64,000 nucleotides of DNA from Perognathus longimembris pacificus (Eukaryota > Chordata > Mammalia > Rodentia > Heteromyidae). Below, one piece after another: positions 10,650 through 22,585 of the stretch. The DNA lies in NCBI RefSeq assembly GCF_023159225.1, contig NC_063161.1, positions 2,530,959 through 2,594,958 on the forward strand, written 5' to 3'. The position numbers were made by a program, and so were the translations under genes. The notes below the pieces were generated by a model. The model was not told the origin of the DNA and searched no databases. It worked only from the letters and a program-made list of their open reading frames with translations. The stretch's first letter is position 1. The number at the start of each line of letters is the position of its first letter.

Positions 10650-12778
10650 CGGGGGCCCCCGAGCCTGGCTGTGCGCACGTCGGCTGGCTTCGTGAGCCCG
10701 AGATGCTTTCCTCGTTACGGCAAAACCAGCGGTGCTTTGAGAAGGAATCTGAAGCTTTCGTGAGCGCTGTGATTATTTCTGAGGTGCCGGAGGCTCCGTT
10801 CCCAAATACTGACAAGTCACCATGGGAAGTGTTGTGCTGGTGTCAGCCATCTTCCCTAGCAGTCCTCGGGGGACGTGCTTCTTTCCCCGCGCCTGCTCGC
10901 TGTGGGCTTCTCTCCACCTTCAAAGGCACCCGTGCCGGCCGGCTCCCGGACCAGGGCTTAGCTCTGGGATGCACACAGCCAGCTGTCCACTGAGCGTGGC
11001 CAGGGCACGGCAAAGGTCCCCGCGGGAACCGGGGACCTGCCTTCCCACCTACCCCACGCCCGGCCGGGCCCTGCCGGCCGCACATCTCACCGCGAAATTC
11101 TCCCAGCGGCCAAGGCGTCCTGAGCCTCCTCACCAAAACGAAGCGCTCACCGCAAACGAGAGGGCAGGGCTGGGCCCCGCGAGCAGACGGAAAGGCCTGG
11201 GGGGGGGGGCCTTCGTCCCCTCCCCTGGCTGAGCCTGTCTCCTCCTGGTGAACCCTGTGCCCCAGACCCCGCCTCTCGGCCCCGGGAGCCGTGAGGTCTT
11301 CCTGCGGAACTGTGGAACCTTCCCGTTGCGGGGCTCACCGTGGCCCCGTCCCGGACGCCAGCTCTGGGGGCGGAGCCGCCCTGCCTCCCGCACCAGGAGG
11401 CTCTGAGGGGGGCCTGGCACCTGCCGAGGGAGGACACGCAGAGCCGCCTGCCACGCCAGTGCTGCCGAAGAGGAGCCGCTCTGGTCACGGGCAGAGTCAG
11501 AAGCACTGACTTGCCACTGCAAGTCCTCCCATGAACAAAGGTGGCGATGTCGCCTTTAGAAATTGCTCTGTATGTGCTAGGGAATTAGCGTACAGTGCAT
11601 TTTTTTCAAAGACGCTGTCAATTGCAGAGACGAAATCACCGCGTTTATAGTCTTAACATGTGTTCTTCGTGCACTTTGACTGACAGGGCCGGTGCCTCAC
11701 CGCCAGGGGTCCCAGAAGGAAGATGGCGGACACTCGCAGGGACCTGTCCAAGCCTGCAAGCCCCGGGCGCCCCTGCGTGTCGGCGTCCTGGGGGTCCCCA
11801 GGTTGTGCGCTGAGATGGGTGGGGAGACCGGGGAGTCCCCCCAGCCTCCGAAGAGGACAAGGAGGCCATGCAGAGCCTCGTCCCGCGGACGGACAGGGCC
11901 GGGCTGGACCCGGTCTCTCAGCCGACGCTGCTTCGTTAGTTACGCTGTGTTCACAGCATAAGAAAAAGGATGCTATTCTTGAAAATTTACGACCATTTCT
12001 GACGTCAGTAAAAAGACATCAGATGAAATGGACTGGGCTCTACCACTTGCTCCTTCCTGGCGTCCACGACATTGAGCCCGATGGCTCGGTCTGCACAGAC
12101 GTTCGCCCGGGGTTGCGATTTTCACAGTTCTGTGCTTGGAGGGTGGCGTGAGCAGCCAGGGGGCCGGTGAGAGCGGCTGGCCGGGGGGAGAGCCCGGCCC
12201 AGCCGCGGCTCTGGGCCGGCTCAGCAGGGCCCAGCACCGGGAGTGCCTGCCTTCTGCGGCTGATGCGTCGTCGGCAGAGCGGGGTGCAGGAGGGCCCGTG
12301 AACGCAGCCGTCGTGGAGAACAAGCCCCAAGCACCTGGCGTGCCGCGTCCAGGAGGCCCCGTCTGGTCGCTTCTCCCCCACCCGATGTTGTCACTAGGAA
12401 GGCGCCGGACTTCTCGTCATTGTCAACCCAGTGACAAAGCTGCCGACCGTGCAGTACACGGGAGGGGCCTGGCATGGGGCGGGAGGCCGGGGGAGCCCAG
12501 GATGCCAACCCCGCCAGGAGCTGTAGTGAGTACGGCTGGACGTGAGGGTGGGAGGGAGAGCAACAGCCCTGGGGAGGTCCCTGGCTCGGGGCACGCTGCC
12601 CACGACGCTGGCTCCAGTGCACCGGGCACTACCGCCCCACCAGAAACGCCGAGGCCCACGGGGGCTCAAGTTGAGCCCATCGGAGCCAGCTGCGGGCCTG
12701 AGGGACCGCACTGCCCTAACTACCTGACAGAGCTAAGGCAGCGACTCAGCAACTGCTGTGTACAGGTCAGCCAAGGCC

Positions 12779-12779
12779 A

Positions 12780-12846
<67 letters not shown>
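12779..12846. repeat. (CA)n microsatellite
   Basis: A pure AC run of about 33 units, ending at GCGGCGGGGG. The His-Thr tract in frames across it is an artefact. Confidence 0.98.
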
Positions 12847-12848
<2 letters not shown>

Positions 12849-12924
12849 GGCGGGGGCCCGACCCTGCCCCGGGGCCGGCCCCCAGGAGGAGGCCCCCCTC
12901 GGACCACAAAGTGCTCTCCTCAGC

Positions 12925-13060
12925 CGAATGCAGAAAGGTTACAATGGGCTGATTAAATTGCATTTGCATATGGATTCCCATTTTTCAATATTCAAGGAAT
13001 AAAACCTCGAAATGCCTTTTTAATAACTGAGACTTAATTCATATTTAGATGCGTCTTTGT
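12925..13060. promoter_or_regulatory. short AT-rich island with octamer motif
   Basis: A 130-bp AT-rich segment between GC-rich repeats with a perfect ATTTGCAT octamer at 12962-12969 and a GATTAAATTGC segment just before it. It is unique, with no repeat family recognised. Regulatory function is only inferred. Confidence 0.25.
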
Positions 13061-13194
13061 GTGCGGCGGCTGGCTTTGTTACTGGGGAGGAGCGGGGGCA
13101 GATGCCCTCTGCAAAGAGGACGCTGCTTCCTGTGCACACCGCTTGGCAAAGGGGCCGACAGCCACCGCTCCCCAGGGGCCAGAGACTCATGGGA

Positions 13195-13258
13195 GGAGGA
13201 GGAGGAGGAGGGGGAGGAGGGGGAGGAGGAGGAGGAGGAGGAGGAGGAGGAGGAGGAC
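13195..13258. repeat. (GGA)n polypurine tract
   Basis: A 64-nt run of GGA/GGG triplets, entirely purine on the plus strand. Its Glu, Gly and Arg or Ser runs in different frames are artefacts. Such mirror polypurine tracts can adopt triplex or G-quadruplex structures. Confidence 0.96.
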
Positions 13259-14454
13259 AAACCCCCGCTTCCGCAGCGCCCCCTGGGGCTGCCGGGCCTG
13301 GTGAGGACCGACGGCAGGACGGAGGCCCCGGATCCCAGGACTGGACAGACTCGGGCTAGCTCCTCCCCAAACTGCTAACCTCGCCAGCATCACGGTGGCC
13401 ATCCCGCGTTCTCCTCCCGACGTGAGGGGGCCTCTGCCCACACACACGCCCCAGGTCACTGGACGCCACTGCACGCCACTGGAGGCCCAGGGCACGGTGC
13501 TCACGGACGCTCTCGGCAGGGTGGTGGCCGCCCGCACTCGCACCCGGGTTGCCGGTGATGACACGGGCTCCTGGAAAGCCGGGTGGGGCTCGCGCAGCCT
13601 GAGATCACGGCGGACAGCGAGGCAGCTTGGGAGCCGGCCCCTCGGCCCCTCGGCCCCTCGGCGGGCCCCGCAGCCGGCTCATCTGCCCTCAGGGGGTCTG
13701 GCCAGGAGGATGAGAAGTTTCCACCATGAACTTCTCTCAGCCCACAAGGGGTCTCCCAAGAATCTCAGCCAGGGGACAAGAGTCACTACCACCCGCTGCA
13801 GGACGCTGTGCCCCAGCAGTGCACGGCCAGCTGCCGGGCGGGTGGCCCCTGGTATGGGCACAGAGATCTGCAGAGAGGCCGTCCGTCGCCCGAGACCTTG
13901 CAGACGGGCCCTAAGGACCCGTGGTGGTGCGCTGCACGCTCGCTCTGTGAGCCCCTGGGGCTAGGACAGATGGGGACAAGCGCAGAGGAGGCAGACCACA
14001 GGGGGACAGGCAGCGGCACCCACAGGCGGACCTCTCCTCTCCCGTGTGCTCTTCCGGAACCAGCCCCAGCCCCCTCAGGAGGGAGGGTCTGCCCCCTGGG
14101 CCTGTGGGATTCCTCAGTGGCCAGGTGCCCTCCAGTGAGGGAGGGAGGAAGCTCACAGGGCCCTGGGAGGTTCCATGCAGAGAGCCCGACTCCAGCCGCG
14201 GCCCTGCCGAGTAGACACGGCACAGCACACAGAGCAGCCCTGCGAGAGCCAGGAGGCTCTCCCCCACCTCCCAGCCGCCCTGCCCCTGCGGAACCCCGTA
14301 AGGGAGCCACCACTGAGGCCGAGAACGCGAGAGCTGCCTGGGTGTGTCACTGCACTGAGGGTCGCGTGGAACCTCAAGCAGCCGCTCGCCGCAGAGACCC
14401 GGATGGGCCGCGAACCCCAGTGCCCAGCCCCGGCACCCAGCGTGAGAGGCGGTA

Positions 14455-14625
14455 CTCCGAAAGGACAATCCCTGATGCCGTAATCCCGGGTGCCGAAATC
14501 CCCAAACATCAAAATCCCCGAAACATCCCTGAAAGCAAAAGCACGAAAACCCCACTCCTGAAAGATTAAAATCCTAAATCCTGAAAGCTGAAAATCCCCA
14601 ACACTGAAACTCTCCTGGGGAAACG
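14455..14625. repeat. degenerate AATCC(C)/CTGAAA-type short repeat
   Basis: Motifs such as AAATCCCC, AAAATCC, CTGAAAG and CCGAAA recur at irregular 9-20-bp spacing. It looks like an old degenerated tandem repeat. I could not assign a family. Confidence 0.5.
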
Positions 14626-16293
14626 CCGTGTAAGAGGATAAGAGTGAAGGAGGAGACCCCTGAATACCGGGGAGTGGACTGGCCAAGCGACATGGCAGAC
14701 AAAGGGGCTCAGCTCACAAAGGCATCCTGTGTCTGCACGGGTGTGTCTTCCAGCTGATGGAATGCCACGAGTGGAATTTAGGGAGTTAAAGAGACTAGGA
14801 ATGTTGACTGGTGAAATGCAATGACATGCAGGTAGGACCAGAAGACTAGCAATGCTGTCGCCACAGCCCCGGGGCAAGTACCGGATGATGATCTTATACA
14901 TGCCCAACGCCACACAGACCACGGCACAGGAAATGGGTGGCCTCCGTAAAAGCTGCTGTGTCACAGAATCTCAAGAAGAGCAGCACTACGTAGAGAATGG
15001 AAGTCAACTATTTTCTGAGGACGGCCATGTCTTAAAGAGAAGGGCTACTGCGGGGATGCCACACTCAAAAGGCAGTGGCGTCTGTGCGAGCCAGCTTGTG
15101 CGCTTACACACTGCTTCTGTGCAGCTGCACAGACCTCCTGGTACTGCACTTTTTCCTGCATCGAGGGTGAGCAGGATGAGCCTCCGGGGAGTCCGGGAGC
15201 GCAGAACCAAGCAGGGCCGTGAGCAAGGCAGAAGAGAGGGGAGGGAGGGGAGAGTGTTGTGCACATGTGAACAACGCAGAGCCACACAGGCCCTTGGTTT
15301 CTCATCCCCAAGAAAACGGCCTCTGAGGACCGTGACAGAGGGTAGTCCCCAGATGGGTACCCAGAGGAGACAGCGTGACCGGGTCCTTCAGAGCTCAGCC
15401 TGGAATCCCAGTGTGTATCTTAAGTGCCGAGGCGGGGGCGGGGGGGGGCATCATAGACATATTTTAAGCGGGTAAAGACAAGGTCTCTGACAGTGAGATG
15501 CGCGTGGCAGCTCGCTCCTGCGTGGGCGCCATGGGAGATGGGAGAGGCTGGTGTGAACGAGAGGCGGCAGCGGGAGCCGCACAGCACGGAGAAGGCCTCT
15601 CTGTGGGCTGACTTCCACGGAATCCTTAACCCCTTCCGGATGGCATTCCCTGCCGCGCAACTCGGCAGCCTTCCCGAAGGGGGGGATCCGGAAACCCCCG
15701 ACGGTGGCTGCGCAGGTACGCGCGGGGGCTGTCCACCTGCTGGACAGGGAGAGACGGGCTTCGGGCACCGCGGCTGCAAGGGTAACTAAGCATCCGGGGG
15801 CAGGGTACGCGCAGCCACGGTCCTGTCCACGCGAGGAGTCCCAGGTCCCCAGGGTGCTAACTCAGACAGGCTCTCGCAACTGCCCCGAGGCCAGGCCGCT
15901 GGGAGACGCTCTCGCAGTAGACGACTCGCCCCGGCTCGTCGTTAACAAAGCACGGGAACGACACACCCAACAGCCCCTTGCACAACCGGTAACTCACACT
16001 CCCTCAGCCACGGGTGGTGCTCCTCTGACACAGCTACAGAGCTAGCACGCCTCAGCCCGGCCCTCTGAAGCGTGTGACGGAGGACTGCAGCTCTGCAGCA
16101 CAGGAGCACCCCACCCCACCAGAGCACATCAGAACAAACGGAGGACTCCTGGCTCCCGGGCTCTGGGCGGCAAGGCTCCGGCGATCTGTGACTCTTGACG
16201 AGTTCATCGACACACTGGGATCTACCATCAGATCCCAGTAAGCAAGGTCTCCGGAAGATGGGCACGGATCTGCCAAAATCCAGCCTCAGTGAC

Positions 16294-16310
16294 GGGGGGG
16301 GGGGGGGGGG
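16294..16310. repeat. poly-G homopolymer (17 nt)
   Basis: An uninterrupted G run immediately left of the CpG-dense patch. Confidence 0.95.
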
Positions 16311-16359
16311 ATCAGCAGCAGCACCCACCAATTCCAGAGCGACGGCAGCTGGACGTGAA

Positions 16360-16770
16360 GTGCCGCCGGGTGCCTCCGTGCGAGGCCGGGAAGGGAAACG
16401 GCCCCCGCCGCGCCGCTTTCCTCACCCGCGCTGCCTGCCGCGCTCCCCGAGCTGGGCACCCCGCGGCGGGGGCGCTGAGTGCAGCGGCACCGCGCATCGC
16501 CACGGGGGCCGGCGGCGGCGGCCCTGGCTCGGGGGGAGGGGGGACGGGGGGGGCGCCTGCTGGAAACGGTTCTGCCAGACCCACCCGCTAAGTCAGGCCC
16601 GCCGTCCACTCCCAGCAGCCCACGGGAACTCGGTCCCAGCAGGGCAGAGCCCGCGGAGGCAGGCAGGGCTGCGGCCAAGGGAGGCCCGAGGACCCTCAGG
16701 AGCGCCCCGCCCGCCCGCCCGCCCGCCACGCGTGCGCTCACCCCGGCAGACGCTGCCAAGAGGCTCGTGT
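16360..16770. promoter_or_regulatory. intronic CpG-rich patch (possible CpG island)
   Basis: CpG is frequent (GCCGCCGGG, CCGCCGCGCCGC, GGCGGCGGCGG and CCCGCCCGCCCGCC segments) over about 400 bp, which is notable where mammalian CpG is usually depleted. I saw no TATA box, initiator or associated exon. It could be an intragenic CpG island, an alternative promoter or simply GC-rich DNA; an observed/expected CpG calculation was not run. Confidence 0.35.
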
Positions 16771-18559
16771 CAGACATAAACACGGATGCGGGCCTGGGGA
16801 GGCAGTGTCACGCGTGGGTGCGTGGGGAAGCGGTGCCACGCGTGTGTGCGCGGGAAAGCCGTGCCCCGTCGATGTGCACGAAAAAGCAGTACGCATGGGA
16901 AAGCAGACTGCAAGCCAGCAGGAGGAGGTCTGGCCACAGGGGCCGCCCCCCTCTCCCCTCCCCCTCCCCCTCCGCCTCCGCCACGGGGCCCAACCTCCCT
17001 CTCGGTCAGCAGCACGACCCTCCAGAGGCCGTGCGGCAGTGAGGATGCACTCGTGTCCAGTGTGCAGAGTCCACACGCGGGAGCTGGGCGATACCTACAC
17101 GGGGAGCGGCCACCTCACTTCGCTCCGGTCACCTGCCACCGACGGGGGACTCTACACGGCCCTCGGTCCCCGGGGCCACTTCCGGAGCCACTCCACGCTC
17201 CTGAGGGGCCCGGGCCCACCTGCTCCTTTCTGGGTAGCCTCTCTCACCCCTCGTCCCCGAGCTGCCCCTCAGTGCGCGGCGGCTCCGGCTCCCAGCTCTT
17301 TCTTCGTTGCCTGTGGAGAGGCCAAGCGTCCTATCAAGGCTGCGTAATCAAGTTCCGAGCCAAGGCCATCAGAGGTCAGGCCAGCACCCTCGCGTTCTTA
17401 ACGGTGCCGTGGGACCCTGGAGAGGAGAATCTGTGCACGGCCACAGTCATAACGGGGGCGTTTCCCCTACCCAGCCATGCGCTGCCCCTCTGTCCACCCC
17501 GTGCTCGGGTCTGGAGGGAAGAGCTGGTGCCAGCACTGCCCCCGGGCAACGGCGGCGGGGGCCAGGAATCTCCGCTCACCACCTCCTGGAAGGCCAGCCT
17601 GGGGTGCAGACAGAGACCAAGTCGAGATGGGAGGAGCTGGGGCGTGGGCAGAGCCCAAGCGGGGCACATGGGCCAACGGACACTGCGTACGAGGACAGCC
17701 CATCCTGCCACACTGTCATCCCGCGGCAGGGCCACCCAGTGCGACGCCATACCTGGCTCCTGCTCGACCCTCTGCGGCCCTTATCCTCCGCTTGGGCATC
17801 CGCCCACAGCCACCTGGCTGCTTGGGGGAGGCAGCCCCGGGTCACGCCGAGGCCTGGGCTGGGAGCCACTGCTGGGGCCTGGGAGCGAGGAGGATCCCCA
17901 GGGAGACGCACGGATCTGGCAGGCTGCGCCCCACACCGCAGAATTCCCGCGCAAGGGGAAGAGGAAGGGGACTGGATGGGCCACGCCGTTCAGCGCCACG
18001 TTCCCCAGCGGGCCACAGAACTAAGGCATCAGCCATCTCCCGGGCACCTGCGGCTGGCCCGCTACTTGACTTCCATTGGCAGCGGAGCGTCTGTCTTGTG
18101 TGATCACGTTGGCCCTGGGCGAGGGGAGATGAATGTGGAGAATTCAACGGGCCCAAGAAGGAAGTGGAGCCGCGCCGCTGGAATAGCAATGAGCCCCAGG
18201 AAGGCGTTCAGCTGCGCCGGGAGAGGAGCCCCTCGCCGCGGAAGGCCACGCGGAGCAGATGCTCGCCTCTAGCCCACTGGGCGAGGCTTCGGTGGCCCCG
18301 TCATGCTCCCCCACTGCTTTGTTTCACGATGGCGTGTGCAGCCCAGGACGCCAGCTCCGGCTTCCCGTGTCTCCTCTCAGCCCAGGGTGCTGCTGCTCCT
18401 GGGAACCGGCTGTTACCCAGAGCTCCTGGGACCCACGGGCTCGGCGCCACTGAGGGAGAGACCCTCACTCCTCCCCCACTTCTCATCTCCAACAAGCCTG
18501 GCAAGCCACACCTGACAAACCATCTGCGAGCCCCATCTGGGACAGCAGTGCACACCCCG

Positions 18560-18925
18560 TGAGCCCGTCGGTCCTGACATGCCTGCGGGGCCTCCATGGG
18601 ATTAGAGGAGGGAGAGGGGAGCTTGTGCCTCTCCTGACAGCCTGCGGGGCCTCCATGGGATCAGAGGAGGGGAGGGAGCTAGGGCCTCTCCTGACACACC
18701 TGGGGGGGCCTCCATGAGATTAGAGGAGGGGGCGGGAGCTAGGGCCTCTCCTGACACACCTGGGGGGGGTCTCCATGGGATTAGAGGAGGGGGGGGAGCT
18801 AGGGCCTCTCCTGACACACCTGGGGGGGCCTCCATGGGATTAGAGGAGGGGGGGGAGCTAGGGCCTCTCCTGACACACCTGGGGGGGCCTCCATGGGATT
18901 AGAGGAGGGGGGGGAGCTAGGGCCT
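18560..18925. repeat. minisatellite, ~60-bp unit, ~6 copies
   Basis: The unit contains GGGGCCTCCATGGGATTAGA, then a G-rich segment, AGCTAGGGCCTCTCCTGACA and CACCTGGG. Copies begin near 18590, 18650, 18710, 18770, 18830 and 18890. Length varies by a base or two within the G runs. Confidence 0.93.
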
Positions 18926-19000
18926 GTCCTGCACTCTGCCTTGTGACAAGGTCAGGTTGAACACTGAGTGCGGTCACATCGAGAACAAATGGCCTGCACT

Positions 19001-19175
19001 GGGCCACAGGAAGCGGGGGCGGTCTCCCGGGCCACAGGAAGCAGGGGCGGTCTCCCGGGCCACAGGAAGCGGGGGCGGTCTCCAGGCCACAGGAAGCAGG
19101 GGTGGTCTCCCGGGCCACAGGAAGCAGGGGCGGTCTCCCGGTCTCCCAGGCCACAGGAAGCAGGGGTGGTCTCCC
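19001..19175. repeat. minisatellite, 28-bp unit, ~6 copies
   Basis: The 28-bp unit GGGCCACAGGAAGC plus (A/G)GGGG(C/T)GGTCTCCC starts at 19001, 19029 and 19057 and continues to about 19175. A GTCTCCCG duplication interrupts it near 19140. Confidence 0.93.
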
Positions 19176-22100
19176 GGCCCAGCCCTGTGGGAAGCGGAGC
19201 ACCGGAAGGCAAGGAGACCCGGCGAGCTCCACGAGGCCAGCCAGGCCTGCACTGGGGCCCTAAGGACACTCGGGAGTCACCCAAGGCCCCAGAACACGGG
19301 CGCACGCAGGGCCCAGGCAGCACCCCAGACACGGCGAAGCTGCCACCGCGAGATCAGCAAGACGGGTGAGCCCGCGAGGCACACAGCCCGAGAAGGTGCC
19401 GGCCTGGCGGGCCCAGGACAGCAAGGCCATGCCAGTGGGCCAGAGCCACAGGGCCTTCGGGTTTAAAATCAAGACCCCACGACAGTCACCAGGAGGCGGC
19501 CCAAGTCCTGCGATGACCAAGTGCTGAGAGGCAGCACAGATCTCGGCCGCCGTCCGCTCTCGGCGCCTGTGGCCACCAGGTGCACAGCTGTCCCACGGGG
19601 CAGGTTCCCTACGACAGAGACGCGGCTGGGCCGTGACCCTGGGCGAGTCACCTTCGGGGGGCCTCGGCGTCCTCTTCCCTCAGGGAGGTACCGTCCATCC
19701 TGCACAGGTCAGCCCGCCCCTCCTTCCTGCCCCCCGCTGCCTGGCACGGGGGCCCCTGGCATCCCCACACACCCCCTCCGGGGGCTCAGTGCACGGAGGC
19801 TCAAGGGAAGCGCCCGGGGAGCCGCACGCGGTGAACACATACCCGGTGGGCGGCATGAGGCCCGTGTCACGGGCCACGCCGTGTTTCTTCACCTACCAGA
19901 CTCGAGTTCTGGGAATGAACACAGGCGGCCCTAACGAGTGTTCATAAAAAACAAGGCACTGAATTAGAGAACAATCCTGCTCTACCTGCACACGGGCTCC
20001 CCTGGGATGTCTGCCCTCGCTCATGAGCCACGTGTCCAGAGCGATGAAGGGCACGCGGACACGCCGCTCACTCACGGGGGACAAGGAGCCAGCCCCCCCG
20101 CCCCCCGGTGCCCGATGCGGCTCCGACACATTCACCCGGGGCTCCTCCAACATCCAGATCCGGCAAGACACTCCTGATGACAGAGCGACAGAGGGGGAGA
20201 CCCCCTCACAGGGAGCCATGGCACTAGCCCGCGACGCTCCGCTGCCGCGCGAAGGCCGGCTCCTCTCGGGGCAAGGTGCGCGCACTCAGCGGCCCGGGGC
20301 GGAGGTCGGCAGAACCGGGAACGTTTCCATACTCAGACGGCGGCAGGAGAGCAGCCCGTGGCCCAGGGCGCATCCCTCATGTCACAAAGCCTGGCCACAG
20401 CGGCCCGGAAAGGAGAGCAGAGCCTCCGCGAGGCAGAGCTGAGAGTCACACCGGGAAGCGAGTCCTCTCCCGAGGGCCAGAGAAAACGACACCGGGAACC
20501 CTGAGAACACTTCTCACACGGGAGGCCCACAAGGCCAAGCTCCGGGAAGCAAGCCTTAGGTTCACTCTCACTTTGTAGCTTCTCCCAGGGCGCATAACGA
20601 TGAAGGTCATTACTGGGCTCTGCTAGACTTCAGGCAGAGCCTCTAATCCAGGCTGTGTGGACAGGAAGTGCACCAGGCTGAGCAGGAGCACCCCCGACCC
20701 CGGTGCAGGGCCCCCAACGGCCGGGGGACAGGTAGGAACACGCCATCTCCAGTACCAGGAACGGAGGGGAGGAGGGAGCACAGTGCTGTCAGGGCCCGGC
20801 AAAGGAGCAAGGGTGTGTCCTTGGCACGAGCACCAGGTGCCACTGTTAGGCTGCCTTCCCCTCCTGAGGGCTGGCAGCAGCCTCGGGAAGATCCGGAAGG
20901 CCAGGAGGACCCTTCCCTGTGCCCTTGGTGCCCTGTCTAGGTCTGGCAAGGAGACCTGGGTACAACAGAGTGATGTGACACGCAACCTCCTGGTAGGAGG
21001 GCTTCGAATGAGGACAGGGAGGCCTCCGCCCCTTCCTCTTTATTCTATCTCACTCCTGGGCCATGAGACAAGAGAGTTTGCTCCTATCACACTGCGCTGC
21101 CTCGTCACAATCCCCAAAGCCATCGGGCCAGCTGAGCAAGGCCTGAAAGCTCCCAGTGTGTCAGCCAAAATAAACCTGTCCTCACGAAAGTGGATCACCT
21201 CGGGTGCCTGGTCCAGCAAGGGGGAGCGGAACAAAACATTCTGCAAATCACCTTGCTTGCTCCAAGGACAACAGTTAGGGGGGGGGGGGAGGCCTTCATC
21301 TGCGACGTGACCTGAGACAGGTCAGGACTGCGTGGAAGGGGAGTCACTCTTTCCCAGGACACATCTGGACCAGGCCTCTGGGCCCTCGCACACTCGGCCA
21401 GAGCTGTAGAGGAAAGAAACCACCTGGCCACAGACCCCAAGCCCCGAGCGGGCTCTGCTGACCCCAGCGTGATGATCTGGTGAGGAGACTCCTTGACGTG
21501 CCACCTCGGCCCAGGCCACCGACTCGAAGGCCACTCTGGAGGGACAGCTACGCCTTCTTCCGGCTCCACCCTACAAACTCATCAGCAGAGAGCCAAGTCT
21601 GGCCGAATATTCTCATTTCTGAGCCTCTGCCGGCTGACAGTGATGTATGCCTGCTTCCTGTAGGCGGGCAGGCATGAAGCGCTTACACCCTCAAATCTTA
21701 ATGGGCTTATGAAAAAGTAGGTTGTAAGGAGACCTGCTTCTCTGGGTTTATTAGATTAACCAATCCATCAGTTTCAATGCCACCTGATCCACAGAATCAG
21801 CACGGTGGCACCAAGAAGGCAGAAGAGAGCTCTGACACCTGTCCCCTAGGCACGGCAGCTAGAGGCTCCGGCAGGTGACACACCTGGAGGCTGCTCACGC
21901 CTGGCAGGGAGCAGACAGTACCGGCTGGGCAGACCCACACGCCCTCCTCACCCACCACGCGCCGCCCTCCACCTGCTCACCACGTCTGGGCGTGCACGGC
22001 CGGGGCCGGGACTCCTGCGCGCCCGCGGAGCCCCTTTTGACTCCCTCCACCCAGGCTTCACCCCACCACAGGACCCGGCCACCACGTCCTTCTCACCTCC

Positions 22101-22269
22101 TGGGCAGGGGCGGCGTCCATGCCACCCGCCCCCGCTGGGCACCAGCGAGCCGCGTCTCCCCTTCCCGGGGCAGCGGCGGTAGCAGGGGTGCTCGCTCAGA
22201 CATCCTGACGGGGTCTTAGGTCCTGACGGAGGCCAGGCCGCAGGGGACAGGGCAGGGGATGGACGGACA
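19176..22269. other. GC-rich intronic sequence
   Basis: No gene, LINE or SINE was recognised. There is a G run at about 21280-21290 and CpG-rich segments near 19560-19870. Long frames on both strands lack domain content. Confidence 0.35.
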
Positions 22270-22380
22270 CGGCGCCAGAAGTGGCTCAAGTGGCAGAGTG
22301 CTAGCCTTGAGCAAAAAGAAGCCATGGACAGTGCTCAGGCCCTGCGCTCAAGCCCCAGGACTGGCAAAAATACAAAACAA
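22270..22380 (+). mobile_element. partial ID-like SINE (right half)
   Basis: Only the second ID-like unit is present: AAGTGGCTCAAGTGGCAGAG, then the GTGCTCAGGCCCTG region and CCAGGACTGGC with an A-rich tail. A complete copy follows directly, in the same orientation. Confidence 0.88.
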
Positions 22381-22585
22381 GCTGGGAATGTGGCCTAGTG
22401 GCAAGAGTGCTTGCCTTGTATTCATGAAGCCCTGGGTTCGATTCCCCAGCACCACATATATAGAAAATGGCCAGAAGTGGCGCTGTGGCTCAAGTGGCAG
22501 AGTGCTACCTTGAGCTAAAAGAAGCCAGGGACAGTGCTCAGACCCCAAGTCCAAGGCCCAGGACTGGCCAAAAAAAAAAAAAAAA
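22381..22585 (+). mobile_element. ID-like dimeric SINE, complete
   Basis: It begins GCTGGGAATGTGGCCTAGTG (tRNA-like head with box A), has GGGTTCGATTCC (box B), then the linker CACATATATAGAAAATGGCC and the second unit. It ends CCAGGACTGGCC plus poly-A to 22585. Both units are present at full length. Confidence 0.92.

Larger units (their letters stand above)
8946..12920. other. GC-rich intronic sequence with microsatellites
   Basis: No exon or transposon was recognised. It includes a CA repeat (9846-9897), a poly-G run (10628-10649) and dense CpG around 10400-10660 and 11280-11420. Many overlapping frames on both strands have no recognisable domain. Confidence 0.4.
13259..18559. other. GC-rich intronic sequence
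   Basis: No exon or transposon was recognised across about 5.3 kb. Included are a poly-G run (16294-16310), the CpG-dense patch listed separately and a degenerate AATCC-rich stretch. Long overlapping frames on both strands (for example near 16786-18272) have no recognisable domain and are expected in such GC-rich DNA. Confidence 0.4.

Noticed and set aside
12136..13002. 288-residue frame with a His-Thr tract
   Set aside because: It crosses the pure CA microsatellite, and the remaining composition is GC-driven.
16786..18272. Overlapping 412- and 321-residue plus-strand frames
   Set aside because: GC-rich DNA has few stops. The peptides have skewed Pro/Arg/Gly composition, no domain, and open frames in competing phases.
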